Positions 10,144 through 22,918 of a stretch of DNA of 64,000 nt are shown here, piece after piece. Origin of the DNA: Austropuccinia psidii. Its lineage: Eukaryota; Basidiomycota; Pucciniomycetes; Pucciniales; Sphaerophragmiaceae. Position 1 is the first letter of the stretch; every line of letters starts with the position of its first letter. Under the pieces are notes generated by a model that was not told the origin of the DNA, ran no database searches, and was given only the letters and a program-made list of their open reading frames with translations. A program made the translations under genes and the position numbers. The stretch is from the NCBI GenBank assembly GCA_023105745.1, contig JALGQZ010000001.1, positions 41,130,082 through 41,194,081 on the forward strand. The letters are read 5' to 3'.

Positions 10144-13100
10144 ATGGCAGAGGCCAACCAGGTACAGAAGGAAAAGGGTCAGTTGATGACTTCCAAACAA
10201 CTAAAATGGGTCATTCTGAAGCTGATAATACCATTTTACCTTCAAAAAGAGCTGACACCCGCCACAACAAGCCTCTGTGGACATATACAAAGCCAGCCAC
10301 AGTGCATACAACAATGCACTCCAATTCAAGGAGTACCAGATCCTTGCAGACCTGTGGAAGAATTGCATGAATTCTTACCTGACAGTAAGAAAATTCTTGG
10401 GCCATCCCAACACTTGCAAATTGCTCAATGGATGGCATCCATTGATGGAGAAGAAAAACATGATGCTTTTGACACTAGAATGGAGGAAAAACAACCCTCC
10501 ACCAGCCAAACCAGTGCCAAAAACAGCCCCAGTGGCCAGCAGCAGCAATTCCAACGTGAAAAAGCAGCCACAAACTCCAAACAAGGGCAAAGGGAAGGCA
10601 CCAGCCCCAAAACCTTACAGCCAGGGCTACAGAATCCCAAAGATTCAGCAGGATGCCATGGAAAATGTATTTCAGATGGCCAGAACCATGATGGAATTAC
10701 AGAAGAAGGAGGAAGCCAGATTAAGGTTCCAGAAATGATTTCTGACATATTTTCCATCCCAGAGTTGTATAATGCTATAAATGACGTGAAAAAACATCTT
10801 TCTGATAAAAATGACACCATTTGTAACAACATTAAAACAAACAACCTGAGTCTGTGCCAAATTAATGAAACACTTATGTGTTTTGAAAAAGTTTTGAGAA
10901 CAATTAAAAATTCCAATAATGATAATTCTTCTAACAATAAAATAAATGAACAATCTGCCATTATTAAAGAATTAACAGATAAATATTCTAAATTCAATAT
11001 TGATGACATAATTGAAACAAGAATTAAACAAGCCATAAATATTATCAAGACAGATAACAAGAAAGTCCTTGATGACATTTCAAATTCATTTACTGAAGTA
11101 AAGACATATACCATTGCCTTGAAAAAGTGTTTTGATGCTTCACAAGAAGAAGTATCAAAATTATCAATGAAATTGAATCAAGTCACTGCTGATAATACAA
11201 GACAGACAGAGTTATGGCAAGAACTTACACATAAAGAAGACATGTATAAAATTGAAGTAATAAATTTAATACAAAGCTTCCAACATGAATACAGAAATTC
11301 CCAAAGGTGTAGCAACAGTAAAATGAATGACATTGAACAATTACTGAACACCTTACCAAGAATGTCTACACCTCTAAATCAAAATGAGGGCACAAGAATT
11401 TCAAATCCACAAGTATTGGATCCTGATAATTCACAATTAAAAAATGAACTATCCACTTCTTTTCATAACTTGGAACCATCAATGGGCCAAGCACTCTTGA
11501 AAGAAGTTCCAAAACTTAAAGAATGGCCTCACTTCAGTGGTGAAGGAGAGTATGACCATATGGAATTCATTAGAGGTATTGACATGATCAAAGAGGATTT
11601 TGAATTACCAGACAGATTGGTAACAGCCAGGTTTAACACCTTGTTTACCAGATCAGCTCACAGATGGTACATCAAAATAAGACAAGCACATGGACACCAG
11701 AGTTGGACTTGGTGGAAAACCCAAATCATCAACAAATGGGCAAATGATGCTTGGAGGTTTAAAGTTGAAACAGCCTTTGAATCTGCCAAATTTAATGCTG
11801 ATAAAGACAAAGCTTTACCATGGTTTTGCCAACAAAAGGACAGATTAACAGCATTATATCCTGACATGTCAGAATTTATGATCCATAGAAAAATTCTGAG
11901 ACAATGTGGAGGTGACTTAGAGCATGCTGTCAAAAGCAGGACTACTGAACAATCTTCAGCAGAGGATATTATCAATATACTAGAAGAAGTAACCACCAGA
12001 ACCAAAATTGGTTCTAGTAGGGTGAATCTTAAAACAAGGTTTAATACACCTTGGAAAGATTCTGTGGACAAAAACCCCAAAGAAAATTCTAGTAATATTA
12101 AATATAAATCTGCAGATACAGTCAGAAAATGCCATATTTGCCAAAGCACCACCCATTTAGCCAATACATGTCCAAAAAGGGGGAAAATCAATGAAATTGA
12201 CATTGAAAAAGAACCAGATGTTGAAAAAGAAGACATAATTGAAGACAATTCAGATGATAAGTCATCCATATTTTCTGAATCTTCAAAAGATATAGAAAAT
12301 ATCAATGCCACTTTTGACATCATGGAATCTTATTCCCACTTACCACAATTGAGCAATGGTCAAGTTGATTTATCAAAAGTTCAAGATGCACAACTTATGA
12401 AGACAAAACCAAACAGAGGAAAAGGTTATACAGCTGGTAACTCCTGTATAACAGAAGTGGTGATTGACAACAAACCCACCAAACTTTTGCTTGACCCAGG
12501 AGCCTTCTGCTCTTGTGTTGGAAAATCTTTTCTTAAGACCTGTGTACCAAATTTTGAAGACCAATTGTTACCAATTGATGGTATAAAATTCAACAGTGCA
12601 AGTAACCCAATGAAAGCATTAGGAATCTTTGAAACCAATGTCATATTCCCACACATAAATGGGAATTTAAGGATCACAGTTGAATTTGTTGTTATGGAAA
12701 ATTGCTCTAGTACCCATTTTATATTGGGAAATGACTATTTAATCATGTATGGGATAGATTTACATAATAACAAAGACAGATACTTTACAATTGGAGACAA
12801 TAAGCGCCAGAAATTTGCCTTTTTACCCTTTAAAAGACAAATTACAGTAAACAAAGTATCACCAGTCAACTTAGAGTTAGAGAAATTCAAGTCTGAACAG
12901 TTAAATGAGGCTGAAATAAGCCTTCATCTGACTGATAAGCAAAACAATGAACTTTCTTCCCTTTTGTATGACCACAGAGGAGCATTTGCTACAGACAAAG
13001 AACCCCTAGGAGCAATTATTGGTCATGAAGTTGACATCATTCTTAACATTGAGAGACCTTATCCACCACTCTTAAGAACACCTGCTTATCCAGCAAGTCC

Positions 13101-15996
13101 AAAATCAAGAGAAGCTCTAGAAATTCATATCAAAGAACTTCTAGACCTTGGTGTAATAAGAAAAGTAGGCCACAATGAGGAAGTAGAAATAACTACACCA
13201 GTCATAGTGGCGTGGCATAATGGAAAATCCAGAATGGTTGGGGACTTTAGAGCTCTGAACACTTACACTGTCCCAGACAGATACCCTATACCAAAAATCC
13301 AAATTGCCCTTACTCAAATATCTCAAGCAGTGTATATAACCACTATGGATGCCCTTAAAGGATTCCATCAAAATGTGGTAACACCAAGAGCAAGAAAATA
13401 CTTGAGAATTATTGTTCATTGTGGAGTGTATGAATACTTAAGGATGCCCTTTGGTATCAAAAATGCACCTTCACACTTCCAAAGAATGATGAATGAAATC
13501 TTCCCTGAAGAACTCTCAGAGGGATGGTTAATCATTTACATTGATGACATTATTATCTGTTCAAAGACTTGGGAGGAGCACATGTACAGATTATCAAGAG
13601 TTTTGACAAAAATTCAATCAGTAAACATGAAAATCTCCTTGAAGAAATGTCATTTTGGATTTAAAGAACTTAAGGCACTAGGACATGTTGTATCTGGTTT
13701 GTCCCTTGGAATTGATAAAAACAAAGTTGCAGCAGTATTGTTAAAACCCATGCCCCAGAATAAGAAGGAAATTCAGTCATTCTTAGGTTTTGCAGGATAT
13801 TACAGGCAACACATTAAAGACTTTGCATCCATAGCAAGACCACTTTATAAGTTGTGTGACAAAGACACAGTATTTGAGATGACTGTTGACAGAGTCAAAG
13901 CTTTTGAGTCTCTAAGAGAAGCATTGACCACTGCTCCACTCTTACTGATGCCAGACTTTAAATTGCCTTTCAAACTGTATATTGATGCATCAGGGGATGG
14001 ACTAGGTGCTGCACTTCACCAAGTTCAGATCATAAATGACAAACCTGTAGAAGGACCAATATGTTTCATATCCAGGCAAATCAAACCAACTGAAGCCAGA
14101 TATGGAGCAAGTCAAATGGAATGTCTATGCCTTGTCTGGGCCTTAGAGAAATTGAACTATTTCTTAGAGGGATGTGTTTTTGAAGTAATAACAGATTGTA
14201 CAGCTGTGAAATCACTTTTGAACATGAAAACACCTAACAGACACATGCTCAGATGGCAAATAGCCATACAAGAATACAGAGGCAATATGACTATTGTTCA
14301 TAAGGATGGGAATATTCATAAGAATGCAGATGGACTAAGCAGATGGCCATTACCAAATAACATTGATAATCCTGCTTATGTTCCAGAAGAAGCTTCACCA
14401 CAAATTCCAATAGAAGGAATAAGTGTTACAGACTTGAACACCACCTTCTTTGAAGAAGTCAGAAATAGTTACACTCAAGATAAGAATTGTAGCATCTTAT
14501 GCCAATTACTTAACAAAGACTGTAAAGACAACTCTCTAATACATGCCTTGGATGAAGTATGGAGAAAATCTTATAATGAAGGGAGATTTCACCTACTGGA
14601 TGGTATAATTTACCACAGAACCAAGCACACATGTGTCATGACAGTTGTAGACAGGTCATTAATCAATCTTGTACTGAAAGAATGCCATGATAGTCCCTTT
14701 TCAGGACATCTTTCTGAGGACAGAACAAGAGAGAAAGTAAAGACCTGCATATGGTGGCCAATGTGGCAAAAAGATGTTGCAGAATATTGCAAAACCTGTG
14801 ACAGATGCCAAAAGGCAAATAAATCCACTGGCAAAAGACTTGGAAATATGATGAAAATCCAAGAACCAAACAGACCTTGGGAAATTGTCCATATGGATTG
14901 GGTAACTGGCCTACCACCAGGAGGTGACAGGAGCTATAATGCTTGCCTAGTAATTGTGGACAGATTCAGTAAAACTCCAATCTTTTTACCATGTCACAAA
15001 GATGATACAGCCATGGATACAGCTCTTCTGATATGGAATAGAGTAGTTTCATGGACTGGGATATTTACAAATATCATCAGTGATAGAGATCCCAAATTCA
15101 CTTCAGCTCTATGGACAAATATTCACCAATTATTTGGCACAAAACTGTCTTTCTCTACAGCCTACCACCCACAAACTGATGGTCTGGCTGAAAGAATGAT
15201 CCAAACCTTAGAGGACATGGTGAGAAGATTTTGTGCATATGGCCTTGAATTCAAAGATTGTGATGGATTTACCCATGATTGGTGTACTCTGTTACCAGCA
15301 CTGGAATTAGCATATAAAACATCAATCCATTCCAGTACCAATCAGACTCCTGCTATTCTAGAAAAAGGATGGAACCCCAAGCTACCCCAAGATTCCTTGA
15401 GGAAAGACTTAATTGAAATACATCCCACAGCTGCTAGCTTCAAAGGAATGCTAGACAAAGCTAGAAAGCATGCAGTGAGATGCATGGAGGACTCTTTTGC
15501 ATATGCTAAAGACAAATGGGATAAATCTCATGCAACTCCAGATTTCAAAGTGGGGGACCTAGTTCTTGTATCCACCACTAACTTCAATAACATCAAAGGA
15601 TGTAAAAAGTTAAAAGACTCCTTTGCAGGACCTTTTGTGATTAAGGCCCTCCATGGAGAAAATGCTGTTGAAGTAGAGTTATCTGAAGAACTTAGCAATA
15701 AGCACCCTACATTTCCAGTAAGCTTGATAAAGCCATACAAATCTAGTGATGCTGAGAAATTTCCCTTGAGGAATAAGATTCCCCAAGTTATACCTCCTAT
15801 TGAGACATCTGGTACTAAGAAAATAACCAAAGTTCTTAAAGAAAGGAAATTAAGAACCAAGAAAGTAAGGGAATACCTTGTTAGGTACAGTGACCCAACT
15901 TGTGAAGATGAATGGTTAGAAGAGAAAGATATACCAGAAGCCACCAAACTCCTGAGGAGATTCAGACACACTAGAAACACCAATATTACAAAGTAA
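10144..15996 (+). CDS. Gag-Pol polyprotein of element A (chromovirus)
   Basis: One uninterrupted frame of about 1950 codons; the first ATG is 10144 and the frame is open from 10072. Residues are counted from 10138. There is a coiled, Asn/Lys-rich N-terminal region, then a Gag core (about 459-625) with [16 protein letters not shown]. The CCHC knuckle [14 protein letters not shown] starts at 665. The aspartic protease reads LLLDPGA, with its aspartate at 786; P stands where T or S is expected. Reverse transcriptase has its first aspartate at 1071 and YIDD at 1134-1137. RNase H contains YIDASGDG (aspartate 1283). Integrase has its zinc ligands at H1517, H1524, C1554 and C1557, and a D,D35,E triad at 1587, 1649 and 1685. 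A chromodomain lies at about 1896-1945. Gag and Pol share one frame, as in Tf1-type elements. Confidence 0.93.
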   Translation: MAEANQVQKEKGQLMTSKQLKWVILKLIIPFYLQKELTPATTSLCGHIQSQPQCIQQCTPIQGVPDPCRPVEELHEFLPDSKKILGPSQHLQIAQWMASIDGEEKHDAFDTRMEEKQPSTSQTSAKNSPSGQQQQFQREKAATNSKQGQREGTSPKTLQPGLQNPKDSAGCHGKCISDGQNHDGITEEGGSQIKVPEMISDIFSIPELYNAINDVKKHLSDKNDTICNNIKTNNLSLCQINETLMCFEKVLRTIKNSNNDNSSNNKINEQSAIIKELTDKYSKFNIDDIIETRIKQAINIIKTDNKKVLDDISNSFTEVKTYTIALKKCFDASQEEVSKLSMKLNQVTADNTRQTELWQELTHKEDMYKIEVINLIQSFQHEYRNSQRCSNSKMNDIEQLLNTLPRMSTPLNQNEGTRISNPQVLDPDNSQLKNELSTSFHNLEPSMGQALLKEVPKLKEWPHFSGEGEYDHMEFIRGIDMIKEDFELPDRLVTARFNTLFTRSAHRWYIKIRQAHGHQSWTWWKTQIINKWANDAWRFKVETAFESAKFNADKDKALPWFCQQKDRLTALYPDMSEFMIHRKILRQCGGDLEHAVKSRTTEQSSAEDIINILEEVTTRTKIGSSRVNLKTRFNTPWKDSVDKNPKENSSNIKYKSADTVRKCHICQSTTHLANTCPKRGKINEIDIEKEPDVEKEDIIEDNSDDKSSIFSESSKDIENINATFDIMESYSHLPQLSNGQVDLSKVQDAQLMKTKPNRGKGYTAGNSCITEVVIDNKPTKLLLDPGAFCSCVGKSFLKTCVPNFEDQLLPIDGIKFNSASNPMKALGIFETNVIFPHINGNLRITVEFVVMENCSSTHFILGNDYLIMYGIDLHNNKDRYFTIGDNKRQKFAFLPFKRQITVNKVSPVNLELEKFKSEQLNEAEISLHLTDKQNNELSSLLYDHRGAFATDKEPLGAIIGHEVDIILNIERPYPPLLRTPAYPASPKSREALEIHIKELLDLGVIRKVGHNEEVEITTPVIVAWHNGKSRMVGDFRALNTYTVPDRYPIPKIQIALTQISQAVYITTMDALKGFHQNVVTPRARKYLRIIVHCGVYEYLRMPFGIKNAPSHFQRMMNEIFPEELSEGWLIIYIDDIIICSKTWEEHMYRLSRVLTKIQSVNMKISLKKCHFGFKELKALGHVVSGLSLGIDKNKVAAVLLKPMPQNKKEIQSFLGFAGYYRQHIKDFASIARPLYKLCDKDTVFEMTVDRVKAFESLREALTTAPLLLMPDFKLPFKLYIDASGDGLGAALHQVQIINDKPVEGPICFISRQIKPTEARYGASQMECLCLVWALEKLNYFLEGCVFEVITDCTAVKSLLNMKTPNRHMLRWQIAIQEYRGNMTIVHKDGNIHKNADGLSRWPLPNNIDNPAYVPEEASPQIPIEGISVTDLNTTFFEEVRNSYTQDKNCSILCQLLNKDCKDNSLIHALDEVWRKSYNEGRFHLLDGIIYHRTKHTCVMTVVDRSLINLVLKECHDSPFSGHLSEDRTREKVKTCIWWPMWQKDVAEYCKTCDRCQKANKSTGKRLGNMMKIQEPNRPWEIVHMDWVTGLPPGGDRSYNACLVIVDRFSKTPIFLPCHKDDTAMDTALLIWNRVVSWTGIFTNIISDRDPKFTSALWTNIHQLFGTKLSFSTAYHPQTDGLAERMIQTLEDMVRRFCAYGLEFKDCDGFTHDWCTLLPALELAYKTSIHSSTNQTPAILEKGWNPKLPQDSLRKDLIEIHPTAASFKGMLDKARKHAVRCMEDSFAYAKDKWDKSHATPDFKVGDLVLVSTTNFNNIKGCKKLKDSFAGPFVIKALHGENAVEVELSEELSNKHPTFPVSLIKPYKSSDAEKFPLRNKIPQVIPPIETSGTKKITKVLKERKLRTKKVREYLVRYSDPTCEDEWLEEKDIPEATKLLRRFRHTRNTNITK

Positions 15997-16007
15997 TATT
16001 CTTTTTT

Positions 16008-16019
16008 AGGGGGAGGGAA
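16008..16019 (+). other. Polypurine tract of element A
   Basis: AGGGGGAGGGAA directly abuts the 3' LTR start at 16020 and follows the gag-pol stop by only 11 bases. This is the standard place for the plus-strand primer. Confidence 0.9.
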
Positions 16020-17827
16020 TGTGAGCCTTAGAGGTAATTTCATATACCCAAAAGACCACAAATATAAAAAATAACATATTAATAAAATAAATTTATTTAT
16101 ATTATTAAAATAAAAATAAAAAATATAAATATAAAATTATATTAAAAATAAAAAATTAATTATAATTTAAAAATAAAATTACTTTAAATTTTGTAAATAT
16201 AAAATTACATTTATACTTGAAAAATTTAAGTAAAAATGAAATTTTAACAAAATTGTGAAAAAATAAATAAATTTGGAAAAAAGTTAAATAAAATTTATTA
16301 TAACTTTTTATCCAATAAATAAACATATAAATTTTATTTCACCATTGGATACCTCATAAAAAATCAGGTGGGGTCACCTCTGAGTGAAATTTTTGTAACT
16401 CAACTCTAAATAAGCTTAAATTAAGTTTTTAGTATTTTCAATACAAAAGTTGAAAATCCTCAAAACCTTAATTTAATTCACACCACATGTGGTGTTAACC
16501 ATCAATTTTTGTGTTAAAATTGAGGTGTTGTGTTTAGTTTAGAAGTTATGAGGAATTAAAGTATTTTCAATTGAATTCAATTGAAACGTCAAAATGTGCG
16601 CGTGTATTACATAAGTGAACTTTGATTTACATATGAGGTGTCAATTATTACTGTATTGTACTGTACAATTGAATTGAATTACATGTGTAAATTATAAGTA
16701 TAATACATGATGAGGAATTAAAGGAAAAATAAATTGGAAAGATTAAATTTGGGGGGGAAAAGGAACTCCAGCTCTAAGGGGGAGCTAGACCCCCAAAATC
16801 CTTGCTGACAGGCGTGGGATGTCAAAATTCACGCAAAAGTTCATCACTTTTGGCCTGGAATTGAGTTACAGGGTCTGTGGACTCAATTGATGATGAGGTT
16901 TTGATACCAACTGGGGTAGTTTTAGCTGTTGCCAAGAAGGTAAAACTACCCTTAAGATAAAACAATCATAATAAAAACAGTTTTAACTGGTTTCTACGCC
17001 TCTGACACACATTCTGACGTGTTTTGAAGGCTCTAGGCGTGGTATTGCTATAGTAATGGCTGATTTAAGGGTCTAAAATGGCTAAAAATGGCTAAAAATG
17101 GCTTAAACCAGCCCTTTTTGGTCTAAACCAGGGTTCAATGATGCCATAATTGGCTTTTCTGTTGTCAGACTGTTTTTCATGACTGACAAGAGTAAATTTT
17201 ACTTTTGGAGTAAGAGAATTGATGGCTATAAGAGAATGTCTTCTTTGCCCCACTTTTCTCTTCATGTTAGAATCTTTTTCCTTTTATTAATTAGTTTAAA
17301 ACTGTTAAACCAATCAATAAAAGATTCCAACCACCTTTTTTAAATCATTTTGAACCTTTTAACCACGTGAAAAAATCATTATAATCATTGTTTTTAACTC
17401 TTATAATCATTTTTACCCCTGAACCACCCCAAAAGTGAATTAAAGCATCTTTCATCACTGTTAACTTTGTCACTTTGTTTCCAAATTCACTCTGGTCACT
17501 TTTGGGCGTGTTTTCTCTTTAATATTCTTTTTAAAGACTTTGTTCTTTAATTAATTGCTTGCAGTTCTTTGCTCAATTAATTCCAATTGAAATTGCTCTT
17601 GAAGAAATTTCTTTTGTAGCCTTAAAATATCTCTTGTAGAGTATTTTTTGGATAAATTTTTATAATATTATTGTTTTATACTAATAAAGTTATAAACAAT
17701 AAAATTGGCGTGTTTTCTCTTAAAAATAATATTTCATACTATTTTTAATTGAATTTTACCTTATACAAATTTTGAGGACAGGAAAAGTACTTGATTTTTA
17801 ATCAAAGTTTCATATCCACACCTTACA
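16020..17827 (+). repeat. Element A 3' LTR
   Basis: 1808 bp, near-identical to the 5' LTR. Differences seen include a substitution at about 16350, a few between 16980 and 17050, two near 17390, and loss of one 25-bp unit between two ATAAATTTTTAT copies. It ends CCTTACA and is followed by the GTCTT target duplication. Confidence 0.95.
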
Positions 17828-17832
17828 GTCTT
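17828..17832. other. Target-site duplication of element A, right copy
   Basis: GTCTT follows the LTR end and matches 7762-7766. Confidence 0.95.
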
Positions 17833-19470
17833 TTCTGTATCTGAGTGGGTCTCATTACAGCCCCAGCTGTATTGTCAGTGGACCTCATTCAGATACAGTT
17901 TTTTCTGTATCTGAGTGGGTCTGACAAAATTTCCAAGAGACAAACCAATTACGGCCGTAATTGGTTTGCATATGGTACAAATTATGACCGGCGGTCATAA
18001 TTTGACCACCTTTGTATGATTACAGCCAAAGATTCATTGTGGCTGGACCTCATTTTTTTTTTCTGTATCTTAGTGGGTCTCATTACAGCCCAAGCTGTAT
18101 TGTCAGTGGACCTCATTCAGATACAGTTTTTTCTGTATCTGAGTGGGTTTGACAAAATTTCCAAGAGACAAACCAATTACGGCCGTAATTGGTTTGCATA
18201 TGGTACAAATTATGACCGGCGGTCATAATTTGACCACCTTTGTATGATTACAGCCAAAGATTAATTGTGGCTGGACCTCATTCAGATACAGTTTTTTCTG
18301 TATCTTAGTCGGTCTCCTTACAGCCCAAGCTGTATTGTCAGTGGACCTCATTCAGATACAGAAAAAACTGTATCTGTGTGGGTCTGACAAAATTTCCAAG
18401 ACACAAACCAATTACGGCCGTAATTGGTTCGCAAGTTGTACAAATCATGACTGCCGGTCATGATTTGACCACCTGTGTACACTTACAGCCAAAGCTGTAT
18501 TGTCAGTGGACCTCATTAAGATACAGTTTCTTCTGTATCTCAGTGGGTCTGAAAAAATTGCAAAGAGAAAAACCAATTACGGCCGTAATTGGTTTGCATA
18601 TGGTACAAATTATGACCTGCGGTCATCATTTGACCACCTTTGTATGATTACAGCCAAAGATTCATTGTGGCTGGACCTCATACAGATAAAGTTTTTTCTG
18701 TATCTTAGTGGGTCTCCTTACAGCCCAAGCTGTATTGTCAGTGGACCTCATTCAGATACAGAAAAAACTGTATCTGTGTGGGTCTGACAAAATTTCCAAG
18801 ACACAAACCAATTACGGCCGTAATTGGTTTGCAAGTTGTACAAATTATGACGGTCATAATTTGACCACCTTTGTATGATTACAGCCAAAGATTCATTGTG
18901 GCTGGACCTCATTCAGATACAGTCTTTTCTGTATCTGAGTGGGTCTGACAAAATTTCCAAGAGAAAAACCAATTACGGCGGTAATTGGTTTGCAAATGGT
19001 ACAAATTATGACCGGCGGTCATAATTTTACCACCTTTGTATGATTACAGCCAAATATTCATTGTGGCTGGACCTCATTCAGATACAGTTTTTTCTGTATC
19101 TGAGTGGGTCTGACAAAAGTCACAAGAGACAAACCAATTACGGCTGTAATTGGTTTGCAAGTGGTACAAATTATTACCGGCAGTCACAATTTGACCACCT
19201 GTGTACACTTACAGCCCAAGCTGTATTTTCAGTGGACCTCATTCAGATACATTTTTTTCTGTATCTGAGTGGGTCTGACAAAATTGCAAAGAGACAAACC
19301 AATTACAGCTGTAATTGGTTTGCAAATGGTACAAATTTTGACCGGCGGTCATAATTTGACCACCTTTGTATGATTACAGCCAAACATGCATTGTGGCTGG
19401 ACTCCATTCAGATACAGTTCTTGCTGTATCTCAATGGGTCTAATTGAATTTCAAGGAGCCTAGTGGTACG
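17833..19470. repeat. Satellite array, right part with degenerating edge
   Basis: Continues the array interrupted by element A. From about 18940 the units become more divergent (broken palindromes such as TTACGGCGGTAA near 18975, and ATTACCGGCAGTCAC near 19170). Recognisable sequence ends at about 19440-19470 with partial, mutated unit text. Array edges usually escape homogenisation, which fits this pattern. Confidence 0.9.
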
Positions 19471-19804
19471 GATTATGACTAGAACTCATAATCTCACTCT
19501 GATGACATTCTGTGGACACAAATTTATTGCAGTCATAATTGATTTAAATTTTGAATAAATTATTACTGGTGGGCTAAATCTCTCACCCACCTACAGGTGT
19601 GACTGTACCATCTAACCTAATCACCCATGTATTTGAAGGAGTATTCTAAAGATACACATATCCTGACACACAATTCTTTGCTAAATGTGTAATTGTGTTT
19701 TATGTCTAGAGGATCTGCAGCTTTCTTTCCTTTGAAACCACCAAACTCATTTCTGCTCTATTTCGATGGGCTACACCCCCACTTCATTTCATTGGGACCT
19801 GCAA

Positions 19805-19813
19805 TATAAATAG
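19805..19813 (+). promoter_or_regulatory. Probable TATA box of the four-exon gene
   Basis: TATAAATAG lies about 100 bp upstream of the ATG at 19906 and is followed by a pyrimidine-rich leader, which suits a fungal promoter. Confidence 0.5.
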
Positions 19814-19905
19814 AGCTGTTTTTCCTGTGTTTTCCCTAAGTTCCTCTGTTTTTAACTTCTGTTGGCCCTTTAAATCCCTCTCCTCCCAATATAATACCCA
19901 ATACT

Positions 19906-22900
19906 ATGAATCCACCCCAACCACCTGATTCTGATGTCTCATTTGATGAAATGTTTCATAGGTTTTTTTCAAATAACACAGATTTGAATTCATCTTTATC
20001 TTCTCAAAATGAGGCACCATCTCATTCATCCATCAATTCATTGTCCACTCCAAACCAAAGTGCTGAACCCCAGGAATGTTACGATCTTTTTCACTACCTC
20101 AATTCTCCCAATATAGTCCCACCAGCTCCCATTAGTCATCCTCACATCTTGCCCTGCCCCCCACCAAACAACATAAATAGAAGCCCCTTTCAACTTGGTA
20201 AATTATTTCTTCCCCACGTAATCTCATCCCCAACCTTTATTAATAATATATTTTTGCAAAAATTTCTTAGATATCATAAACACACCAAACATGAGTTTAT
20301 GTAACCCACCCCCAAATACTCCACGAACCCTTCCACCCCCCTCATTCATAGAATTCGACATGAATAACCCACCAGCTCAAGTACACTCTATCTCACCAAT
20401 TCTTTCTTCTGAGATAACTTGCCTCTCCTGTGAAGAATTTTCTCTCAATCACCACCGTATCAAGAAAATTCTCAATAATGCCCTTTCCGAAGCTGAAAAG
20501 AATCCTGTCTCAATTGAGATTAAGGATTATTTGAAAAAGGGCCTTACATTGATTCCTCAAAAAGAACATGGTAATTATTATTCTTCATGTCTGTCCTCAA
20601 TTCTGTATTAATTTCATCTCCCTTCTTGTAGAATTGTCTTCATCGCAAGCAATTGGTCTCATAGATGGCAATGTTGAAGTTATTGAGAGAGAAGTTCCTT
20701 CCATACGCTCATCCCAATCATCCTCTTTGGAGGAGGTTGTTCCTGATGGAAATCACAAGAAAAAACGGAAAATTCAAAACAAACCACCACCAAATATTCG
20801 TAGGTTTATGCAGCAAACTGTTAGCTTTAATAATACTCAAGACGTAGTTTCCATGAATATGTCTTCTACTACATCAAACCTTTGTACCAATTCTACCCCC
20901 CCTGAAATGATCAACCCCCAATTGTTATTGAACACCCAATCAAATGACCTCCCCTATTCTTTACCATCTACCATTGTCGAACCCCCTGTTCCCTCAACCA
21001 TCCCACTTGAGACTCCCACCACCCCCCCAGTTATTACTGAGGAACAAATTCCCGAACATCCACCAAATGTCACCCCCAGCAGATCTCCACAACGTGAATC
21101 TCCTCATTTCAACAATGACCACTCTTTGGAAGTACCAGCCAATAACATCCCCGATTCTCCAGCGCAGGTTCATCCACCGACTCCAACAAATGAAATTATT
21201 CAAGAAGAATTACATGTTTCAATAGCAGAAAATAATAGTAGCCCAAATGTTCCTTCCCAAATGCCTTCAAATACACCCACTCCAATTAATGCCACGACAC
21301 CCCATGTTGTATCGTCACCAATCCAAATTAACCATGTAAAAAGCTCCCATACACTATCTGCTCCTCATCTTGAAAATCCAGAAAACAATCATCCGACCTC
21401 TCAATCAAATCCATCTACACCATCTCATGCTCCAACTCCTGGAATTAGGGACCCATCTAATCATCTCTGCCATGTGGGCCCATCTCCACCCGTTTTGCAT
21501 GAACCTCACCAAAATCCTCCTTCGTCACTCATGCCTGCAGAACCACAGCCTCTTGACTCCCCCAATGATCAATTCTCTATTTTCACTGATGAATTTCAAT
21601 CAAAATTTTATGAGATTTTCAAAACATTCACCCATGGACGCCCCACCCAGGCCAAATACCAAACCACATTTGAAGCAATTGACTCACTCGTTTCCTGGCG
21701 CCACCAAAATTTGGGCTCCGAACAGCCTGCAAAGGGGAATTTCAATTTTAAACAGTTCTCTTCCTCATATAGCAAATGGATTGATGAACTCTGCGATAAT
21801 AGTCAGTTTAAAATTATACTACTCCCATGAACTAATGCTTATAATAAATTTCTCCAGGTGCCCCATTTCTCAATGCCACTAAAGAAGAATTTTATGTTAC
21901 ATCCTCAATCTTTAAGATGCCGATCTTTGACCAAGTCACTGCGCCTGAAATTCAGATTTCACTACCATTTTCACCTGACCCCAGCATTCGTAATGAAAAG
22001 CACCCTGAAACTCATTTTGTGCGACATCTAATCTATATGTCGCAGCCCAGATCATTCACCATCACTGCTTGGGCAAAAGTCATAGCAGCTTCAGTCTCAG
22101 CAACCATGGATGAATTTTGCATACCAAAACCTCCTGTACCCCCTCAAGCACAAATTGATGAGGTCAACATTTATCTGGACATGATTTCATACTTCGAAGG
22201 CCTCAAAAGACCCTCAATTTCACCGATGGAGCTGATTTCCATGGCACATCAAAGTCCAGGTGGCTCAAACAATGCTCAAGAATCATACAATATTTCCTCC
22301 GACTCAGATCAACAGTTAAAGATTTTTCAAGACCTCATTTTAGATTTCATGATTTCGTATGTGATATTCAAAGCACAAGCCTCCCTTGACGATGTTTCCC
22401 CTAACCACACTGAACAATCTAAACGTGTCAAAAGAAGAAAGGCCCTCCGTTCTAATAACCAAATCTCTTCCGTAATAATTCACTCAGCTCCTCAAGTGGT
22501 AACCTCTAATACTGACAATGACCTCCAAGTTGAAACTGCCAAGAAGAAGTTGGTTGAATACCGTAGCCGTCATAATTTCCTTCCTTTTGTTTACTATTTG
22601 ATATTAGGTGTCAAGGGATTATTCACTGCACAAAAGGATCATCGGAATTTTTCAATTTCCAATGCCATGCTCATACTATGCTCCTTTCATCTTATTCACC
22701 AACATGTTAAGCCACCTCCACCCGAAGATCCAGTTTGGAAAAATCTATCTTTTCATCTTAAATCTTTTTTTTCTAAGGGCATGAAACCATTCACTGATGT
22801 CCAACTTGTTCACCCACCTTCACGACATCAATTGGCTCAATATCTTACAAGTGATTTTTTAAACCAATGGGAAGCACAAGCCACTGTGACATCACTCCTT

Positions 22901-22918
22901 CCACCCTCACAAATCTGA
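19906..22918 (+). CDS. Hypothetical Pro/Ser/Asn-rich protein, four exons
   Basis: Predicted exons are 19906-20197, 20271-20570, 20632-21801 and 21858-22918, giving 940 residues. Donors are GTAAAT, GTAATT and GTCAGT; acceptors are TTAG, GTAG and CCAG. Every junction is phase 1 and keeps the frame open to the TGA at 22916, which strongly supports the model. The N-terminal half is low-complexity and proline-rich. A basic stretch KKKRK (exon 3) could be a nuclear localisation signal. The C-terminal third (exon 4) looks folded, with hydrophobic helices and a basic RVKRRK segment, but I recognise no domain. The GTCAGT donor of intron 3 is the weakest part of the model. It could be a rust-specific gene or a domesticated mobile-element gene; I cannot decide. 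No breaks are seen. Confidence 0.7.

Larger units (their letters stand above)
7767..17827 (+). mobile_element. Element A: full-length chromodomain Ty3/gypsy retrotransposon
   Basis: A 10,061-bp LTR retrotransposon inserted in the satellite. In order it has a 5' LTR, a primer binding site two bases inside it, a short leader, an upstream coding exon, one long gag-pol frame, a polypurine tract and a 3' LTR, with a perfect 5-bp target duplication GTCTT. Domain order is Gag, CCHC knuckle, protease, reverse transcriptase, RNase H, integrase, chromodomain, which is the Ty3/gypsy chromovirus order. The two LTRs differ by only about ten substitutions plus a few indels over 1.8 kb, so the insertion is young. 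It may be autonomous, but the protease active site is altered. Confidence 0.95.

Noticed and set aside
10277..10738. Plus-strand frame of 153 codons overlapping the start of gag (and 61399-61845 in element C)
   Set aside because: Similar text appears in both elements ([11 protein letters not shown] / [25 protein letters not shown] / PYSPSYRIPRIQ), so an overlapping gene is possible, but the gag frame is open across it in both. I could not separate real dual coding from shared ancestry, so I leave it out as a gene. It deserves a codon-position test.
10425..11114. Minus-strand frame of 229 codons opposite gag of element A
   Set aside because: It is a shadow of the conserved sense frame, with hydrophobic low-complexity composition, no intron pattern and no counterpart argument like that of the element B antisense gene.
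1..19470. CRISPR-like look of regularly spaced palindromic repeats
   Set aside because: There are no unique spacers, the units are full tandem copies, and the surroundings are eukaryotic.
20665..21882. Additional frames at 20665, 20944, 20994 (minus) and 21370
   Set aside because: They lie inside exon 3 of the four-exon gene in other phases and have no splice support.
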